From the NCBI RefSeq assembly GCF_031326345.1, contig NZ_CP133671.1, positions 7,165,501 through 7,229,500 on the forward strand: 64,000 bases of DNA. The letters run 5' to 3'. The translations under genes were made by a program, and so were the position numbers. Within the stretch, counting starts at the first letter, position 1. Each line of letters starts with the position of its first letter. Below are positions 54,444-63,321 of this stretch, piece after piece. The notes under the pieces were generated by a model that worked only from the letters and a program-made list of their open reading frames with translations, searched no databases and had not been told where the DNA came from. The stretch comes from Aureispira sp. CCB-E. GTDB taxonomy: Bacteria > Bacteroidota > Bacteroidia > Chitinophagales > Saprospiraceae.

Positions 54444-56285
54444 TTAAAAAGAACCAGCAGATTTTGGCATGGCTATATTTTTTGTAAATGTTTTTGACAA
54501 ACGCAAGCCTTTGGTAGAAAATGTCTGTGTATTGGTAAAATATCCTTCTCGTTCTACTTTCAAGACATAGGAACAATTTTTAGACAATTTCATAGAGTAC
54601 TTTCCTTCATGAGAAACTGGAATATTCACTTGTTCCTCTCCACAACCATTAATCAAAGTGACAGTAGCATCAATAATTGGTTCATTGGTAGCAGCACTTT
54701 TTACCGTTCCTTCTACGATAAACTCGGCTTCTTTTAATTGCAACGGAACATTAATAAACAATTCTGAACCAGGAACATAACCTACTGTTGAAACATCTTT
54801 TTCCGTATCTGTAAACAACTCTGAAGTCAACATTAATTTACAATTGCGTTCCAAAGGTAGTGGTGCATAAATGCGACCATCTATATTCGTGACCCATTTT
54901 TGGTTTTTAGGCAAGCATTCGCTAGTTACTTCAACACCAGCTACCCCTTGACCTGTTGCTTTATCAAACACCAAGATTTGAGACTCCAAGGCAACCCGCT
55001 TAAAATAATAGATATCCATATTTCGTTTCGCTACTCTATTCGATGAAAAGTAACCATACGTTCCTGTAGAATCCATGATATAAGAAATTTCATCTTTTTC
55101 AGAGTTCAATGGCGCTCCCAAATTGGTTACAGGAGCCCATCTACCAGCAGTAGAATTAGAGTAGTAAATATCGAAGCCTCCCAATCCTGCTTGTCCATCT
55201 GAAGAGAAGTATAGATTTTCATCTAGTCCCCAAAATGGATATACCTCATCTCCTTCTGTATTAATCTCTGGTCCCAAATTAATAGGCTTAGACCACTCTC
55301 CCGCTTCGTTGTAACTTACATAAATATCAAAGCCTCCAAACCCACCAGGAATATCAGAAGCAAAAAACATTTTATCTCCATCAGGAGTTACAGTTGGATG
55401 TGCAACAGAATATTCTCTACTGTTTAGTTTTAGTTTTTGATTGGGTTTGGTCCACTGTTCTCCAACACGTTTGCTAGATGCAATTTGAGTGTTTAGGACA
55501 TTTGCTCTACGATTTGATTTTTTATCATTGGTGCCGTAAACTGTAAAGTAGGCTGTTTGTTGAAGACCATCAAATCGCACAGGACCATCATGGTAATTCA
55601 TATTCACGTCTGAGCTAAAAAGCCTTGGTTTACCATATTCAAACTCTTTGGTATCCTTATCTTTCATAAAAGCATCGATGTAATACGATTGAATGTAAGG
55701 CTTGTACAACCAAGAACCTCTGTGACTCGTCACCTTAGTAGTATCGCGATCCGAACTGAAGACAACACCATCATCATAAAAAACAGCCCCAAAATCATCA
55801 TAAGGAGTATTCAAATTTGGCACTACTTCTACATCATACAAAGCTCCTGCATTTAGCAAATCTTTATGTACCTCTGGTTTAACAGCGATCATCATATTAT
55901 GCCCTCTTAACTGAGCACTTTCTTTTTCTCTAAATTTTGCAAATTGGGCTTCAGCTTCTTCAAACTTATCATTAGACATCAAAGACAATCCATAGTAATA
56001 GAAAATTTCAGAAGGTGCTTCGGGGTGTTCAGCAGCTTTTGCGTACCATTGCCCAGCTTTGAGGTGGTTCCCTACTTTTCGATAACAGTCAGGAAGAGCA
56101 AAGAGCGCAGCGGGTTTGGTTTCTTTTTTTAATGCTTGTTCATAGAGTTCAATAGCTTCTTGAAACTCTAAATCTTTGTATTTTTTATTTGCCTTATTGA
56201 TCAGTGCATCTGCTGATTGGGCAGATAACTGAGCAACTGACATACAAAGTATCAAAAGCATGACAATATGTGAATGTAATTTCAT
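54444..56285 (-). CDS. TPR/PD40 envelope protein with carboxypeptidase-regulatory-like domains
   Basis: A 613-residue exported protein from the ATG at 56285 (signal peptide MKLHSHIVMLLILCMSVAQL); the upstream TTG at 56354 is not credible. TPR repeats (about 25-115: NKANKKYKDLEFQEAIELYE) are followed by a PD40 propeller (VFYDDGVVFSSDRD, DKMFFASDIPGGFGGFDIYVS, YFSSDGQAGLGGFDIYYSN, TYGYFSSNRVAKRNMDIYYF). Two CarboxypepD_reg-like Ig domains follow (about 440-500; 535-613, VEGTVKSAATNEPIIDATVTLINGCG). This is the N-terminal architecture of PorE or SprE-type T9SS-associated proteins, but without an OmpA domain. Its neighbour downstream has that OmpA part three times, so the two may act together at the outer membrane. 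Confidence 0.85.
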   Translation of the reverse strand: MKLHSHIVMLLILCMSVAQLSAQSADALINKANKKYKDLEFQEAIELYEQALKKETKPAALFALPDCYRKVGNHLKAGQWYAKAAEHPEAPSEIFYYYGLSLMSNDKFEEAEAQFAKFREKESAQLRGHNMMIAVKPEVHKDLLNAGALYDVEVVPNLNTPYDDFGAVFYDDGVVFSSDRDTTKVTSHRGSWLYKPYIQSYYIDAFMKDKDTKEFEYGKPRLFSSDVNMNYHDGPVRFDGLQQTAYFTVYGTNDKKSNRRANVLNTQIASSKRVGEQWTKPNQKLKLNSREYSVAHPTVTPDGDKMFFASDIPGGFGGFDIYVSYNEAGEWSKPINLGPEINTEGDEVYPFWGLDENLYFSSDGQAGLGGFDIYYSNSTAGRWAPVTNLGAPLNSEKDEISYIMDSTGTYGYFSSNRVAKRNMDIYYFKRVALESQILVFDKATGQGVAGVEVTSECLPKNQKWVTNIDGRIYAPLPLERNCKLMLTSELFTDTEKDVSTVGYVPGSELFINVPLQLKEAEFIVEGTVKSAATNEPIIDATVTLINGCGEEQVNIPVSHEGKYSMKLSKNCSYVLKVEREGYFTNTQTFSTKGLRLSKTFTKNIAMPKSAGSF

Positions 56286-56723
56286 CGATATTGGCTTTAT
56301 TGTTATTGGTTGTTTGAAAATTATATAAAAGATAGTTTTGCAATAAGAATACAAAACTAACTAGGAATGAGCAAGTATTATACCTTAAATCAACAAGATT
56401 TGTTCAAGTTTGACAAAGATAGTTTGTTTTATTCTGAAATAACAATCTAAAGATAATAAAATCCTCTCTCATTGATGTTTAGACTGTAAAATATTTATTT
56501 ATCCCTAAAAACAGGCGCTAAAACAAAGAATTTCAAGGTTTTTGAGAACAACCGAAGTTATATAACTCTTGTGTTTTTATTTCTAAACTGCCCCTCAAAC
56601 AAGAAATAATTTGAAGTAAAGTTTGGCTTCTGACAATGCTCTAAGTCCCAGTTTTTTAACCAATTATTAATATTCTTCTAACGGTTTTTTAGAACTAACC
56701 TGCTTCTTTTGGGGCATAAAAAA

Positions 56724-56750
56724 AGCTTCTTTTGAAGTTCAAAAGAAGCT
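56724..56750 (-). terminator. Intrinsic terminator of the tRNA-Lys pair
   Basis: AGCTTCTTTTG (from 56724) pairs perfectly with CAAAAGAAGCT (to 56750). On the minus strand it ends in a long U-run (GCTTTTTTTATG), 7 bp after the last tRNA gene. Confidence 0.9.
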
Positions 56751-56756
56751 AATGTG

Positions 56757-56829
56757 TGATCCTGCTGGGATTCGAACCCAGGACCCTTTGATTAAAAGTC
56801 AAATGCTCTACCAACTGAGCTACAGAATC
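56757..56829 (-). tRNA. tRNA-Lys (anticodon TTT), copy 2
   Basis: A 73-nt gene that folds as a full cloverleaf on the minus strand. The acceptor is GATTCTG/CAGGATC (one G:U pair), the D-stem GCTC/GAGC, the anticodon stem TTTGA/TCAAA around CTTTTAA (anticodon TTT, Lys), and the T-arm CTGGG-TTCGAAT-CCCAG. The discriminator is A. No CCA is encoded (the next bases are CAC). It is identical to the copy at 56879-56951, 49 bp upstream. Confidence 0.96.
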
Positions 56830-56878
56830 TACCTGCGTTAAGCGTATATCAAGCAAAAAATTTATTTTTAGTAAGTTG

Positions 56879-56951
56879 TGATCCTGCTGGGATTCGAACC
56901 CAGGACCCTTTGATTAAAAGTCAAATGCTCTACCAACTGAGCTACAGAATC
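56879..56951 (-). tRNA. tRNA-Lys (anticodon TTT), copy 1
   Basis: Identical in all 73 bases to the copy at 56757-56829: same cloverleaf, CTTTTAA anticodon loop, discriminator A, and no encoded CCA (the next bases are CAA). It is first in transcription order. The 49-bp spacer has no promoter that I recognise, so the two probably share a transcript ending at the terminator at 56724-56750. Confidence 0.96.
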
Positions 56952-57181
56952 TACCTTTTGCTTGAATGTTATTCCCTTAAAGCGGTTGCAAATATACGTA
57001 TAATTTGAAAAGTTGCAAATTTTTTCAGATTTATTTTAAAAAAAATCTAAAATTACTTTTATCAAGCCTCCTCCAACCATTCCAAGAATCTTTCTTTGAC
57101 AGAAAAAAATAGCACCTACTTTACTAAAAAAACAATTGGAAGCTATGCCTACAATCTAACTTTCCCATCCTCAAAAAACAG

Positions 57182-57208
57182 AGCACTAACACGCATCATG
57201 TTAGTGCT
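57182..57208 (-). terminator. Intrinsic terminator
   Basis: AGCACTAACA (57182-57191) pairs perfectly with TGTTAGTGCT (57199-57208). On the minus strand CTGTTTTTTG follows, 20 bp after the stop of the DUF4920 gene. Confidence 0.85.
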
Positions 57209-57228
57209 TCTTAGTATTTTAACATTTC

Positions 57229-57852
57229 CTAAGACTTAATTACCAAGCCTTTTGCCAACAATTTATATTCTGTAATTGGCTCTGTAATTTTTGCAATTTC
57301 TTCTGCCGATTGACCTTCGTCTTCAGCATAGTGACGCAACTCATCTACTGTCGTTACCGATTTGTATGCTTGTCCATCAACAACTACTATTTTTCCTACA
57401 ATATCAACAGGCACGAAAAACTCATGATTAGTTGTGATAAAAATTTCTTGACCATCCTCTGTAGCCAATTTCAACCAACATCCAGCTTTTTTACAAACTT
57501 CCGACACCTCACCTTCTACTTTTGTAGCAACTGCTTTTACAGTATTTCCTTCTCCCAAATCTAATTCTGTAGCTCCTTCTTCATTTTTCACCTTTGACAA
57601 CACTTCAGACAAAGCCACACCTCCTTCAGGTGTAATTTCAGCACCATAATGGATGCCATCACCCTCTGGCTGATCGTGGTCATGGTTGTGGTCATGCCCT
57701 GCATGGTCGTGGTCGTGGTCATGATCGTGACCAGCATGATCGTGATCGTGGTGCTCATGTCCTTCATGGTTTTCTGCTGTAGTTGACGATTCATTTCCTC
57801 CACAAGCAGCAAATGTGTAAGCCAAAAGGACCAAATACAATATGCGTAACAT
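57229..57852 (-). CDS. His-rich DUF4920 lipoprotein
   Basis: A 207-residue lipoprotein. Lipobox TFAAC gives acylated Cys17. Residues 27-62 are an extraordinarily His/Asp-rich segment (HEGHEHHDHDHAGHDHDHDH and more). The last 130 residues match DUF4920: HYGAEITPEGGVALSEVL, EVCKKAGCWLKLATEDGQEIFITTNHEFFVPVDIVGKIVVVDGQAY, DELRHYAEDEGQSAEEIAKITEP, EYKLLAKGLVIK. The His/Asp run is a likely Zn, Cu or Ni binding region, as in ZIP/ZnuA loops. DUF4920 has a CxxxxC core that could also bind metal. Metal storage or sensing at the outer or inner membrane is inferred. The gene has its own terminator. Confidence 0.85.
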   Translation of the reverse strand: MLRILYLVLLAYTFAACGGNESSTTAENHEGHEHHDHDHAGHDHDHDHDHAGHDHNHDHDQPEGDGIHYGAEITPEGGVALSEVLSKVKNEEGATELDLGEGNTVKAVATKVEGEVSEVCKKAGCWLKLATEDGQEIFITTNHEFFVPVDIVGKIVVVDGQAYKSVTTVDELRHYAEDEGQSAEEIAKITEPITEYKLLAKGLVIKS

Positions 57853-57906
57853 AATTTTCAGTTTTATTAATTGTTAAAAAATCTATATCAGTATTATTAG
57901 AATTAG

Positions 57907-58079
57907 TAGTTCGTTGATTAGTTCGCTACGCTCATGAGGGCGCAAGCTTAGTTTTTACTTTTTTACCAAAAAGATAAAAAACAACATCTATATTAATTTG
58001 ACAATCAATACTTTATCTAAAAATATAACAAATTCACAACTTGTTGATTATCAAACTAATAAAGTTTTCCAACGAACTA
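57907..58079. repeat. Mosaic intergenic element F (173 bp)
   Basis: TAGTTCGTTGA (57907-57917) is inverted as CCAACGAACTA (58069-58079), the same end sequence as element E. Inside: GTTCGCTACGCTCATGAGGG with CGCAAGCTTAG (near module a), a T-rich TTTTTTACCAAAAAGATAAA segment that is the inverse of one in E, and the stem ATTAATTTGACAATCAA/TTGATTATCAAACTAAT (15 of 17 paired), matching elements B and H. Confidence 0.8.
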
Positions 58080-58417
58080 TTGTAGAATACTCTTCTGCTA
58101 TTTATTATTTGCTGAATCAATGCATTTCTTTTTTGTGATAATATAATCAAGTAACCAAAACTTCATAAGCATAAAGAAAGTGAGCAAAAAATCAACAATT
58201 TTTTAGCATCTATTGAGTAAAGATAACAAGAAAAAAATAAAATAAAATAGCATTTTCATAACGAACTCTTTATTTAGAATAAAACTATTCTCAATACGCA
58301 TACTTCAATAAACCGAACATTAAATTACCTCTATTTTGCTAAAGCGGCTCACTTTTTATCAATTAAACATACAGGAAAATGGCAGTTAAAAAAATTGGTC
58401 TTATATTAACTACTTAG

Positions 58418-58461
58418 CAGTTCGTTGCTTTTTTACTAAAAGAAAAAAAAAGCACATTTTT
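58418..58461. repeat. Mosaic element relative
   Basis: CAGTTCGTTGCTTTTTTACT followed by AAAAAAAAAGCACATTT. This matches the start of the copy at 32531-32620 and carries the AGTTCGTTG end of elements E and F. It lies just upstream of the two-repeat secreted protein gene. Confidence 0.5.
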
Positions 58462-58481
58462 AATACATATAAATCACTACC

Positions 58482-59375
58482 ATGTTGAAAACTTCCATTT
58501 TGTTCGGGTTATTTTTTTTGTATATCAATACGGGTATGACTCAATCGTATCAAACAGAGCTTTTGGGACGTTGGGAAGATGATGCCTCTAATAATAGTAC
58601 TTCTTATCAATTCATCTTTGAGAATAAGCTACTCGCATTTTTAAAAATTCCTCAATCTAAATTATTAGCACCACTAGAATTGACTAGAGACAAGCTCTAC
58701 AATTATCAGTGGGTGGATGATAATATCCTTGCTTATGCTAAATTTCCTTCTGAAAATAAAATGCAAGCTGCCTTATATCCCCCCACTTATACATTTCTTC
58801 AAATAGATTCTATTTCTAAAGATTTACTATTCGTCCATTTATCCGATATTGACATAGAAAAAAGTAAACTGGATTCTTTGGTAAAAAACAAAGCAAATTT
58901 CAAACCCTACATAGGACAAAGAAAAGCTCGATACCGTCGTTTAGATTTAAACAAAGAACGCCAAACAGCTCGTTTGTATGGCTTGTGGGAGGATAAAAAC
59001 TCTAATGACTCCCTGTCCCTCCAATTTTTTGTACAAAAAGGAGAGTTTGGGTTTCTAAAAGTCCCCAAAAGTGCTTCAAAAACACCAACAGCTATCAAAC
59101 CTAATGCAGGGTACAATTATAAGTGGATTAACGATAAGATTTTTTATTATTACAAACAACCTCCTACAGGGCTCACTATTGAATCCAACACAGATTTGAT
59201 ATATACGTTGATGCGAGTAGAAAAATTAAATGGGAAAGAGCTAGAGGTAACCCTTTCTACCCGCAATTTTAACAACATAACATTAGATTATATTAAAGAG
59301 GAGAATAATTTTGATCTCTACTTTAGAGACAATAAGAAGTATTTTCGACGGATTCCTATTGTAGAAAAGAGATAA
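58482..59375 (+). CDS. Secreted protein of two tandem WED/lipocalin-like repeats
   Basis: A 297-residue exported protein with a signal peptide (1-20, ending GMTQ). It consists of two homologous halves. Half 1 (about 25-155): LLGRWEDDASNNSTSYQFIF, LLAFLKIPQSKLLAPLE, LYNYQWVDDNILAYAKFP, ending YIGQRKARYRRLDL. Half 2 (about 165-292): LYGLWEDKNSNDSLSLQFFV, FGFLKVPKSASKTPTAI, YNYKWINDKIFYYYKQPP, ending LYFRDNKKYFRRIPI. Each looks like a small beta-barrel or lipocalin-like fold. No known family is recognised, and there is no T9SS tail. A periplasmic ligand-binding role is possible. Confidence 0.7.
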   Translation: MLKTSILFGLFFLYINTGMTQSYQTELLGRWEDDASNNSTSYQFIFENKLLAFLKIPQSKLLAPLELTRDKLYNYQWVDDNILAYAKFPSENKMQAALYPPTYTFLQIDSISKDLLFVHLSDIDIEKSKLDSLVKNKANFKPYIGQRKARYRRLDLNKERQTARLYGLWEDKNSNDSLSLQFFVQKGEFGFLKVPKSASKTPTAIKPNAGYNYKWINDKIFYYYKQPPTGLTIESNTDLIYTLMRVEKLNGKELEVTLSTRNFNNITLDYIKEENNFDLYFRDNKKYFRRIPIVEKR

Positions 59376-59530
59376 CTATTTGGCTTCTTATCCATCTAAT
59401 AAAAGTACAGCATATTGATCATCAGAAAAACTTCATTCAAGTTATTAAAACTGGTTATCAATATGCCTTACCTCTTTAACCCCATATCCAAGTAATTATC
59501 AAAATAATAAACAAAATACTATATATAGCT

Positions 59531-60283
59531 TTAAATATTCAACAAATCTTCTAGTAATTCATCTCGTCTATTTTTAGAGATAGTAATACTCTCGCCATCT
59601 TTCATTATAACAGAACTTGGGCGTGTCTTAATTAATTTTGTTACAAATTTAGGGTTAATTAAAGAAGATCGATGTACCCTTAAAAAACCAAATCCCTCCA
59701 ACAAATCAGAGTATTCTTTTATTGTTTTAGAAACCCAATGTTTGTTGCCATCTTTCATTATAAAAGAAGTATAACTTTTTTCTGCTTGGCAGTACATAAT
59801 ATCCTCTACATCAATAAATATATAGCCCTCTCCATTGGGTAAAATAATTCTTTTGGACTGAGAAGACTGCTGTTCAGCAGCAAATTGGTAGCGTAGTGCT
59901 TGATTGATATAGGTTTGATGTTTCTTTTCTCTAAAAGCGTTTAGTGCGGTTCTCAAATCCTTTAAGTCAATGGGTTTCAACAAGTAATCTAAAGCCGACA
60001 AGCGCAAAGCATTGATAGCATATTGATCATATGCTGTTGTAAAAATAACATCAAAATCTACTTTCGGAAAATATTTAAACAATTCCAGTCCTTTTTCATT
60101 GGGCATTTCTATATCTAAAAAGATCAAATCAGGTACTAATTTTTTGATAGCAGCAACACCATCTTGTACATTGCTTGCAGTACCAATAATATGGACATCT
60201 TGACAATAATCTTCCAACAGTGTTGTTAGCATTTCTCGTGCTTGTGGTTCATCTTCAATAATAATAGCTCTAATTTTCTGCAT
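59531..60283 (-). CDS. LytTR-family response regulator
   Basis: A 250-residue two-component regulator. The receiver domain (1-120) has the acidic pocket Glu10/Asp11, the phosphorylation site Asp57 in DLIFLDIEMPNEKG, Thr83 in FTTAYDQYAI, and Lys103 in LLKPIDL. The LytTR DNA-binding domain (about 145-248) contains ILPNGEGYIFIDVEDIMYCQAEKSYTSFIMKDG and LEGFGFLRVHRSSLINPKFV. Its start lies 11 bp after the stop of the histidine kinase, so they are co-transcribed and probably a cognate pair. It binds direct-repeat promoter sites; the targets are unknown. Confidence 0.95.
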   Translation of the reverse strand: MQKIRAIIIEDEPQAREMLTTLLEDYCQDVHIIGTASNVQDGVAAIKKLVPDLIFLDIEMPNEKGLELFKYFPKVDFDVIFTTAYDQYAINALRLSALDYLLKPIDLKDLRTALNAFREKKHQTYINQALRYQFAAEQQSSQSKRIILPNGEGYIFIDVEDIMYCQAEKSYTSFIMKDGNKHWVSKTIKEYSDLLEGFGFLRVHRSSLINPKFVTKLIKTRPSSVIMKDGESITISKNRRDELLEDLLNI

Positions 60284-60294
60284 CTCTTATAATT

Positions 60295-63200
60295 TTAGTT
60301 TTTAGAGGTAATAAAAGGAATCCAAAGTTCTACCCTAGTTCCTTTTGGGCTACCATCAGGGTTTTTCAAATCAGTTATTTTTAAGTTATGATGAGGGTGC
60401 GGTTTCTTGATAATATTTTGTTGCAAAATAAGCAATCGCTCGCGAGTAGTACTTAAGCCTGAAGATCGTCTTTCTTTCTTTCTCTTTAAAGGCAATTTAC
60501 GACCGACCCCATTATCTTCTACACAACAATAAAGGTATGGAAATGCTTCTTTTAATACAATAGTTAGGTGGCGATTCGTCTTTTTGTGGAACAAACCATG
60601 CTTGAAGCTATTCTCTATCACTGGCTGTATTAATAGAGGCGGAATATAGTAGTCATCTTCTAGCAGTATCTCCTCTATTCTAAAATCAATGTCTACCTTA
60701 TTTTCAAAGCGAATTTGTTCCAAATTCAAATAGTTTTCTAAAAACTCTTCTACTTGCTCAATCGTAATAGCTCGCTTACTTGAGTATTGAAAAATCTTGC
60801 GCAGCAACTTTGCAAAGTTAGACTGCAAATCCATTGCTAGTTCATTCTTGTGTTGCATCCATAGATTTTGTACGGCTGTCAACACATTAAATATAAAATG
60901 CGGATTCATTTGAGACTGCAATGCCTCCATCTTCAAATTGCTATTCTGATTTTCTAGCTTTAGTCGACTCCAATAATTCCAAATAATACTAAAGAGAATC
61001 AAACCTATTCCAAAAATAAATAACAAGAAGAACCACCACGTTTTCCAATAAGGAGGCGCTATATTAAATACTATACTTGCTATTTTTTCACTCTCTATCC
61101 CATCCTCATTAACTGCTTTAACTTCAAACTGATAAGCACCTGGTTGTAACTGCGGAAAACGCATAAAATTTATTTGTCCTTCTTGATAACGCCACAAAGT
61201 ATCAATTCCCAACATTCTATATTTGTATTGAAAAGCGCCTCTACTCCGATAAGCTAATCCTTCCACTTGAATCGTAATGTTATCTTGATTATAAGTCAAA
61301 TTATATTGCTCTTGAACAGTAGTATCTTTATCATGAATCGCCACCCCTTTTATATAAATTAATGGTTCTACCTTATTTTTACTAGGCATATTCTGATCAA
61401 AAGTCACCAAGCCTTTAGCAGTACTTAACCATACTTTTTCATCTAATAAAAGTATATCTCGTATCTCATGTGTTGGCAATCCATCTTGAAGCGTATACAA
61501 ATGACTTTCTTTTGTTTCTGGATGAAACGACTGCACTCCTTCATTTCCCAACAACCACAATGTACCATCTCTAGCCACTCTTAATTTCTTAATCATATTA
61601 TTGATTAATCCATCTTTAGTTGTAAAATGATAGACAGCCTGTAAATCTTCGTCTATTGCATAAATACCTTCCTCCACAGTACAAATCCAAATTAAATTAT
61701 TATTGCCTTTTTCTAAGAATGTTCCTTTTATGCTTTTTCCTGCTTGGTCTAGAATTGGAAACTGTTCCCCTTGCTCTGGATAACACATCAATGTATCTGT
61801 ATAGGCTGCAATAAATCGATTGTGTAACTCATCCCCTATTACCCAGTTACAAATTTTATTTCCAACTGATTTCCTATAAACTAGTTTTTGAAGTTTTTCA
61901 TGTTTAAATATTGTAGTTGGAATATAAGCAAAATACTTATTAGGAATTGGTTGAACTCCAGCATTACCTTCCATGTATATACAGCAACCGCCTTTTCCTA
62001 TTGCTATTATTCTCAGAGTATCTTTATACATAATAACTCTTTTAAGCTGCGGACTATCAACATGCATTTTAAAAGGTCTACTCTGCTCTTTGTTAAAATA
62101 ACATTGATAACCGTCTCCCTCTATAGACAAAATATCATTTTTCCAACTCAACTGAACTACCTTTCTTTTAGGAATTTCATAATAATGTCCTAATTGCTTG
62201 GTTAGAAAATTCCAAGAGATTATACGTCCTTGGTCTGTCCCTATTAGCAAATTATCGTCTTTTCCTTTTAGCATCTCCCCTAGGCTTAAATCTAGTACAC
62301 TCAGTTGGGTTTCTGGAATCAACTCTAACGAAGGTTTAGCAATAATATGTATACCTTTTTTTAGACTACTTAACCAATAATTTCCTTCTCGATCCATTAA
62401 TATATCAGAAATACCTTCTTTGGGAAAGAGCACCTGTTTGTCTAGAGGATTAGAAGACAGCTTTAAAGCTCCTCCATCACTAGTTAATACCCAATAATTA
62501 CCATCTAAAGTATTCCGCATATAGAGCGTTCTTTTCCCTTTTAAATGAAAAAGATTTGCAAATTTTGTTGTTATCATGTTAGTCGCCTCAGACCATGTAT
62601 TAATAACAGGGTAATTTTCTTTGATTTGCTGTATAATATATATATGATTGCCCACATTAAGCAATTGTCCTTCCGTAAAAATGGATTTACCTTTATAAGG
62701 AACTTTAAGTAGTTTTTGGTTCGTTACAAATCTCAAACTATCTTCTTCTAATTGATAAATACCTTTGCTTGTTAAAACATACAAATCATTCTTTTCATCT
62801 AAAACAATTTGGTAAACTAAAAAATATCCATCTTTTTGACTCAAGGTTAGCAAATTAACCTTTTCAACCTCCCAACCTTTCTTTATTTTTTCAAATCGGT
62901 ATAACATCCCTCCTAGCCTATCAAGGATGTTAATTACACCATCTTTTTGAACTAGAAATTCGGTCAAATCAACCATTTCTAATTCATCTATTTCTGTCAA
63001 ACGATGCAAACTATCATTTTCAACATAAAACACCTGCTTCTTAAAATTACGTACCCATATCCTGCCTTGTTTATCTTCATGTATTCCTGACAAAGCTTCC
63101 CCTTTTTGGTCTTTGTTTTTATAATAAAAAAAAGTTACACCATTATATTTACATAGCCCTTTATCCGTTCCTATCCATATATACCCCTTACTATCTTCAT

Positions 63201-63321
63201 ATAAATCATATACCTCTAAACTTGGCAAACCATCTTCTGTTGTTAACGTCCAAGAATAAGGGTGTTGTGCCAATAAAGAGAGGCTTGCAAAAGTAATAAG
63301 TATGCAAAGAAAGTATCTCAT
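60295..63321 (-). CDS. Hybrid-sensor-type histidine kinase: Reg_prop propeller, Y_Y_Y, LytS-like kinase
   Basis: A 1008-residue membrane sensor. After a signal peptide (1-18), the periplasmic part is two Reg_prop beta-propellers (about 20-660), for example DLYEDSKGYIWIGTDKGLCKYNG and DILMDREGNYWLSSLKKGIHII. A Y_Y_Y domain (about 700-760, FQYKYRMLGIDTLWRYQEGQ) and one membrane helix (WFFLLFIFGIGLILFSIIW, about 770-788) follow. The kinase is of the LytS/YehU (His_kinase) class: MNPHFIFN with His808, the N-box VIENSFKHGLF, and a G-box DNGVGRK. No receiver is fused. It is followed by the LytTR regulator and overlaps the upstream kinase by ATGA, so translation is likely coupled. Confidence 0.95.
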   Translation of the reverse strand: MRYFLCILITFASLSLLAQHPYSWTLTTEDGLPSLEVYDLYEDSKGYIWIGTDKGLCKYNGVTFFYYKNKDQKGEALSGIHEDKQGRIWVRNFKKQVFYVENDSLHRLTEIDELEMVDLTEFLVQKDGVINILDRLGGMLYRFEKIKKGWEVEKVNLLTLSQKDGYFLVYQIVLDEKNDLYVLTSKGIYQLEEDSLRFVTNQKLLKVPYKGKSIFTEGQLLNVGNHIYIIQQIKENYPVINTWSEATNMITTKFANLFHLKGKRTLYMRNTLDGNYWVLTSDGGALKLSSNPLDKQVLFPKEGISDILMDREGNYWLSSLKKGIHIIAKPSLELIPETQLSVLDLSLGEMLKGKDDNLLIGTDQGRIISWNFLTKQLGHYYEIPKRKVVQLSWKNDILSIEGDGYQCYFNKEQSRPFKMHVDSPQLKRVIMYKDTLRIIAIGKGGCCIYMEGNAGVQPIPNKYFAYIPTTIFKHEKLQKLVYRKSVGNKICNWVIGDELHNRFIAAYTDTLMCYPEQGEQFPILDQAGKSIKGTFLEKGNNNLIWICTVEEGIYAIDEDLQAVYHFTTKDGLINNMIKKLRVARDGTLWLLGNEGVQSFHPETKESHLYTLQDGLPTHEIRDILLLDEKVWLSTAKGLVTFDQNMPSKNKVEPLIYIKGVAIHDKDTTVQEQYNLTYNQDNITIQVEGLAYRSRGAFQYKYRMLGIDTLWRYQEGQINFMRFPQLQPGAYQFEVKAVNEDGIESEKIASIVFNIAPPYWKTWWFFLLFIFGIGLILFSIIWNYWSRLKLENQNSNLKMEALQSQMNPHFIFNVLTAVQNLWMQHKNELAMDLQSNFAKLLRKIFQYSSKRAITIEQVEEFLENYLNLEQIRFENKVDIDFRIEEILLEDDYYIPPLLIQPVIENSFKHGLFHKKTNRHLTIVLKEAFPYLYCCVEDNGVGRKLPLKRKKERRSSGLSTTRERLLILQQNIIKKPHPHHNLKITDLKNPDGSPKGTRVELWIPFITSKN

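Noticed and set aside
56757-56951. An attachment site at the tRNA-Lys pair
   Set aside because: No integrase, phage gene or partial tRNA duplicate follows either copy; the neighbours are ordinary envelope genes.
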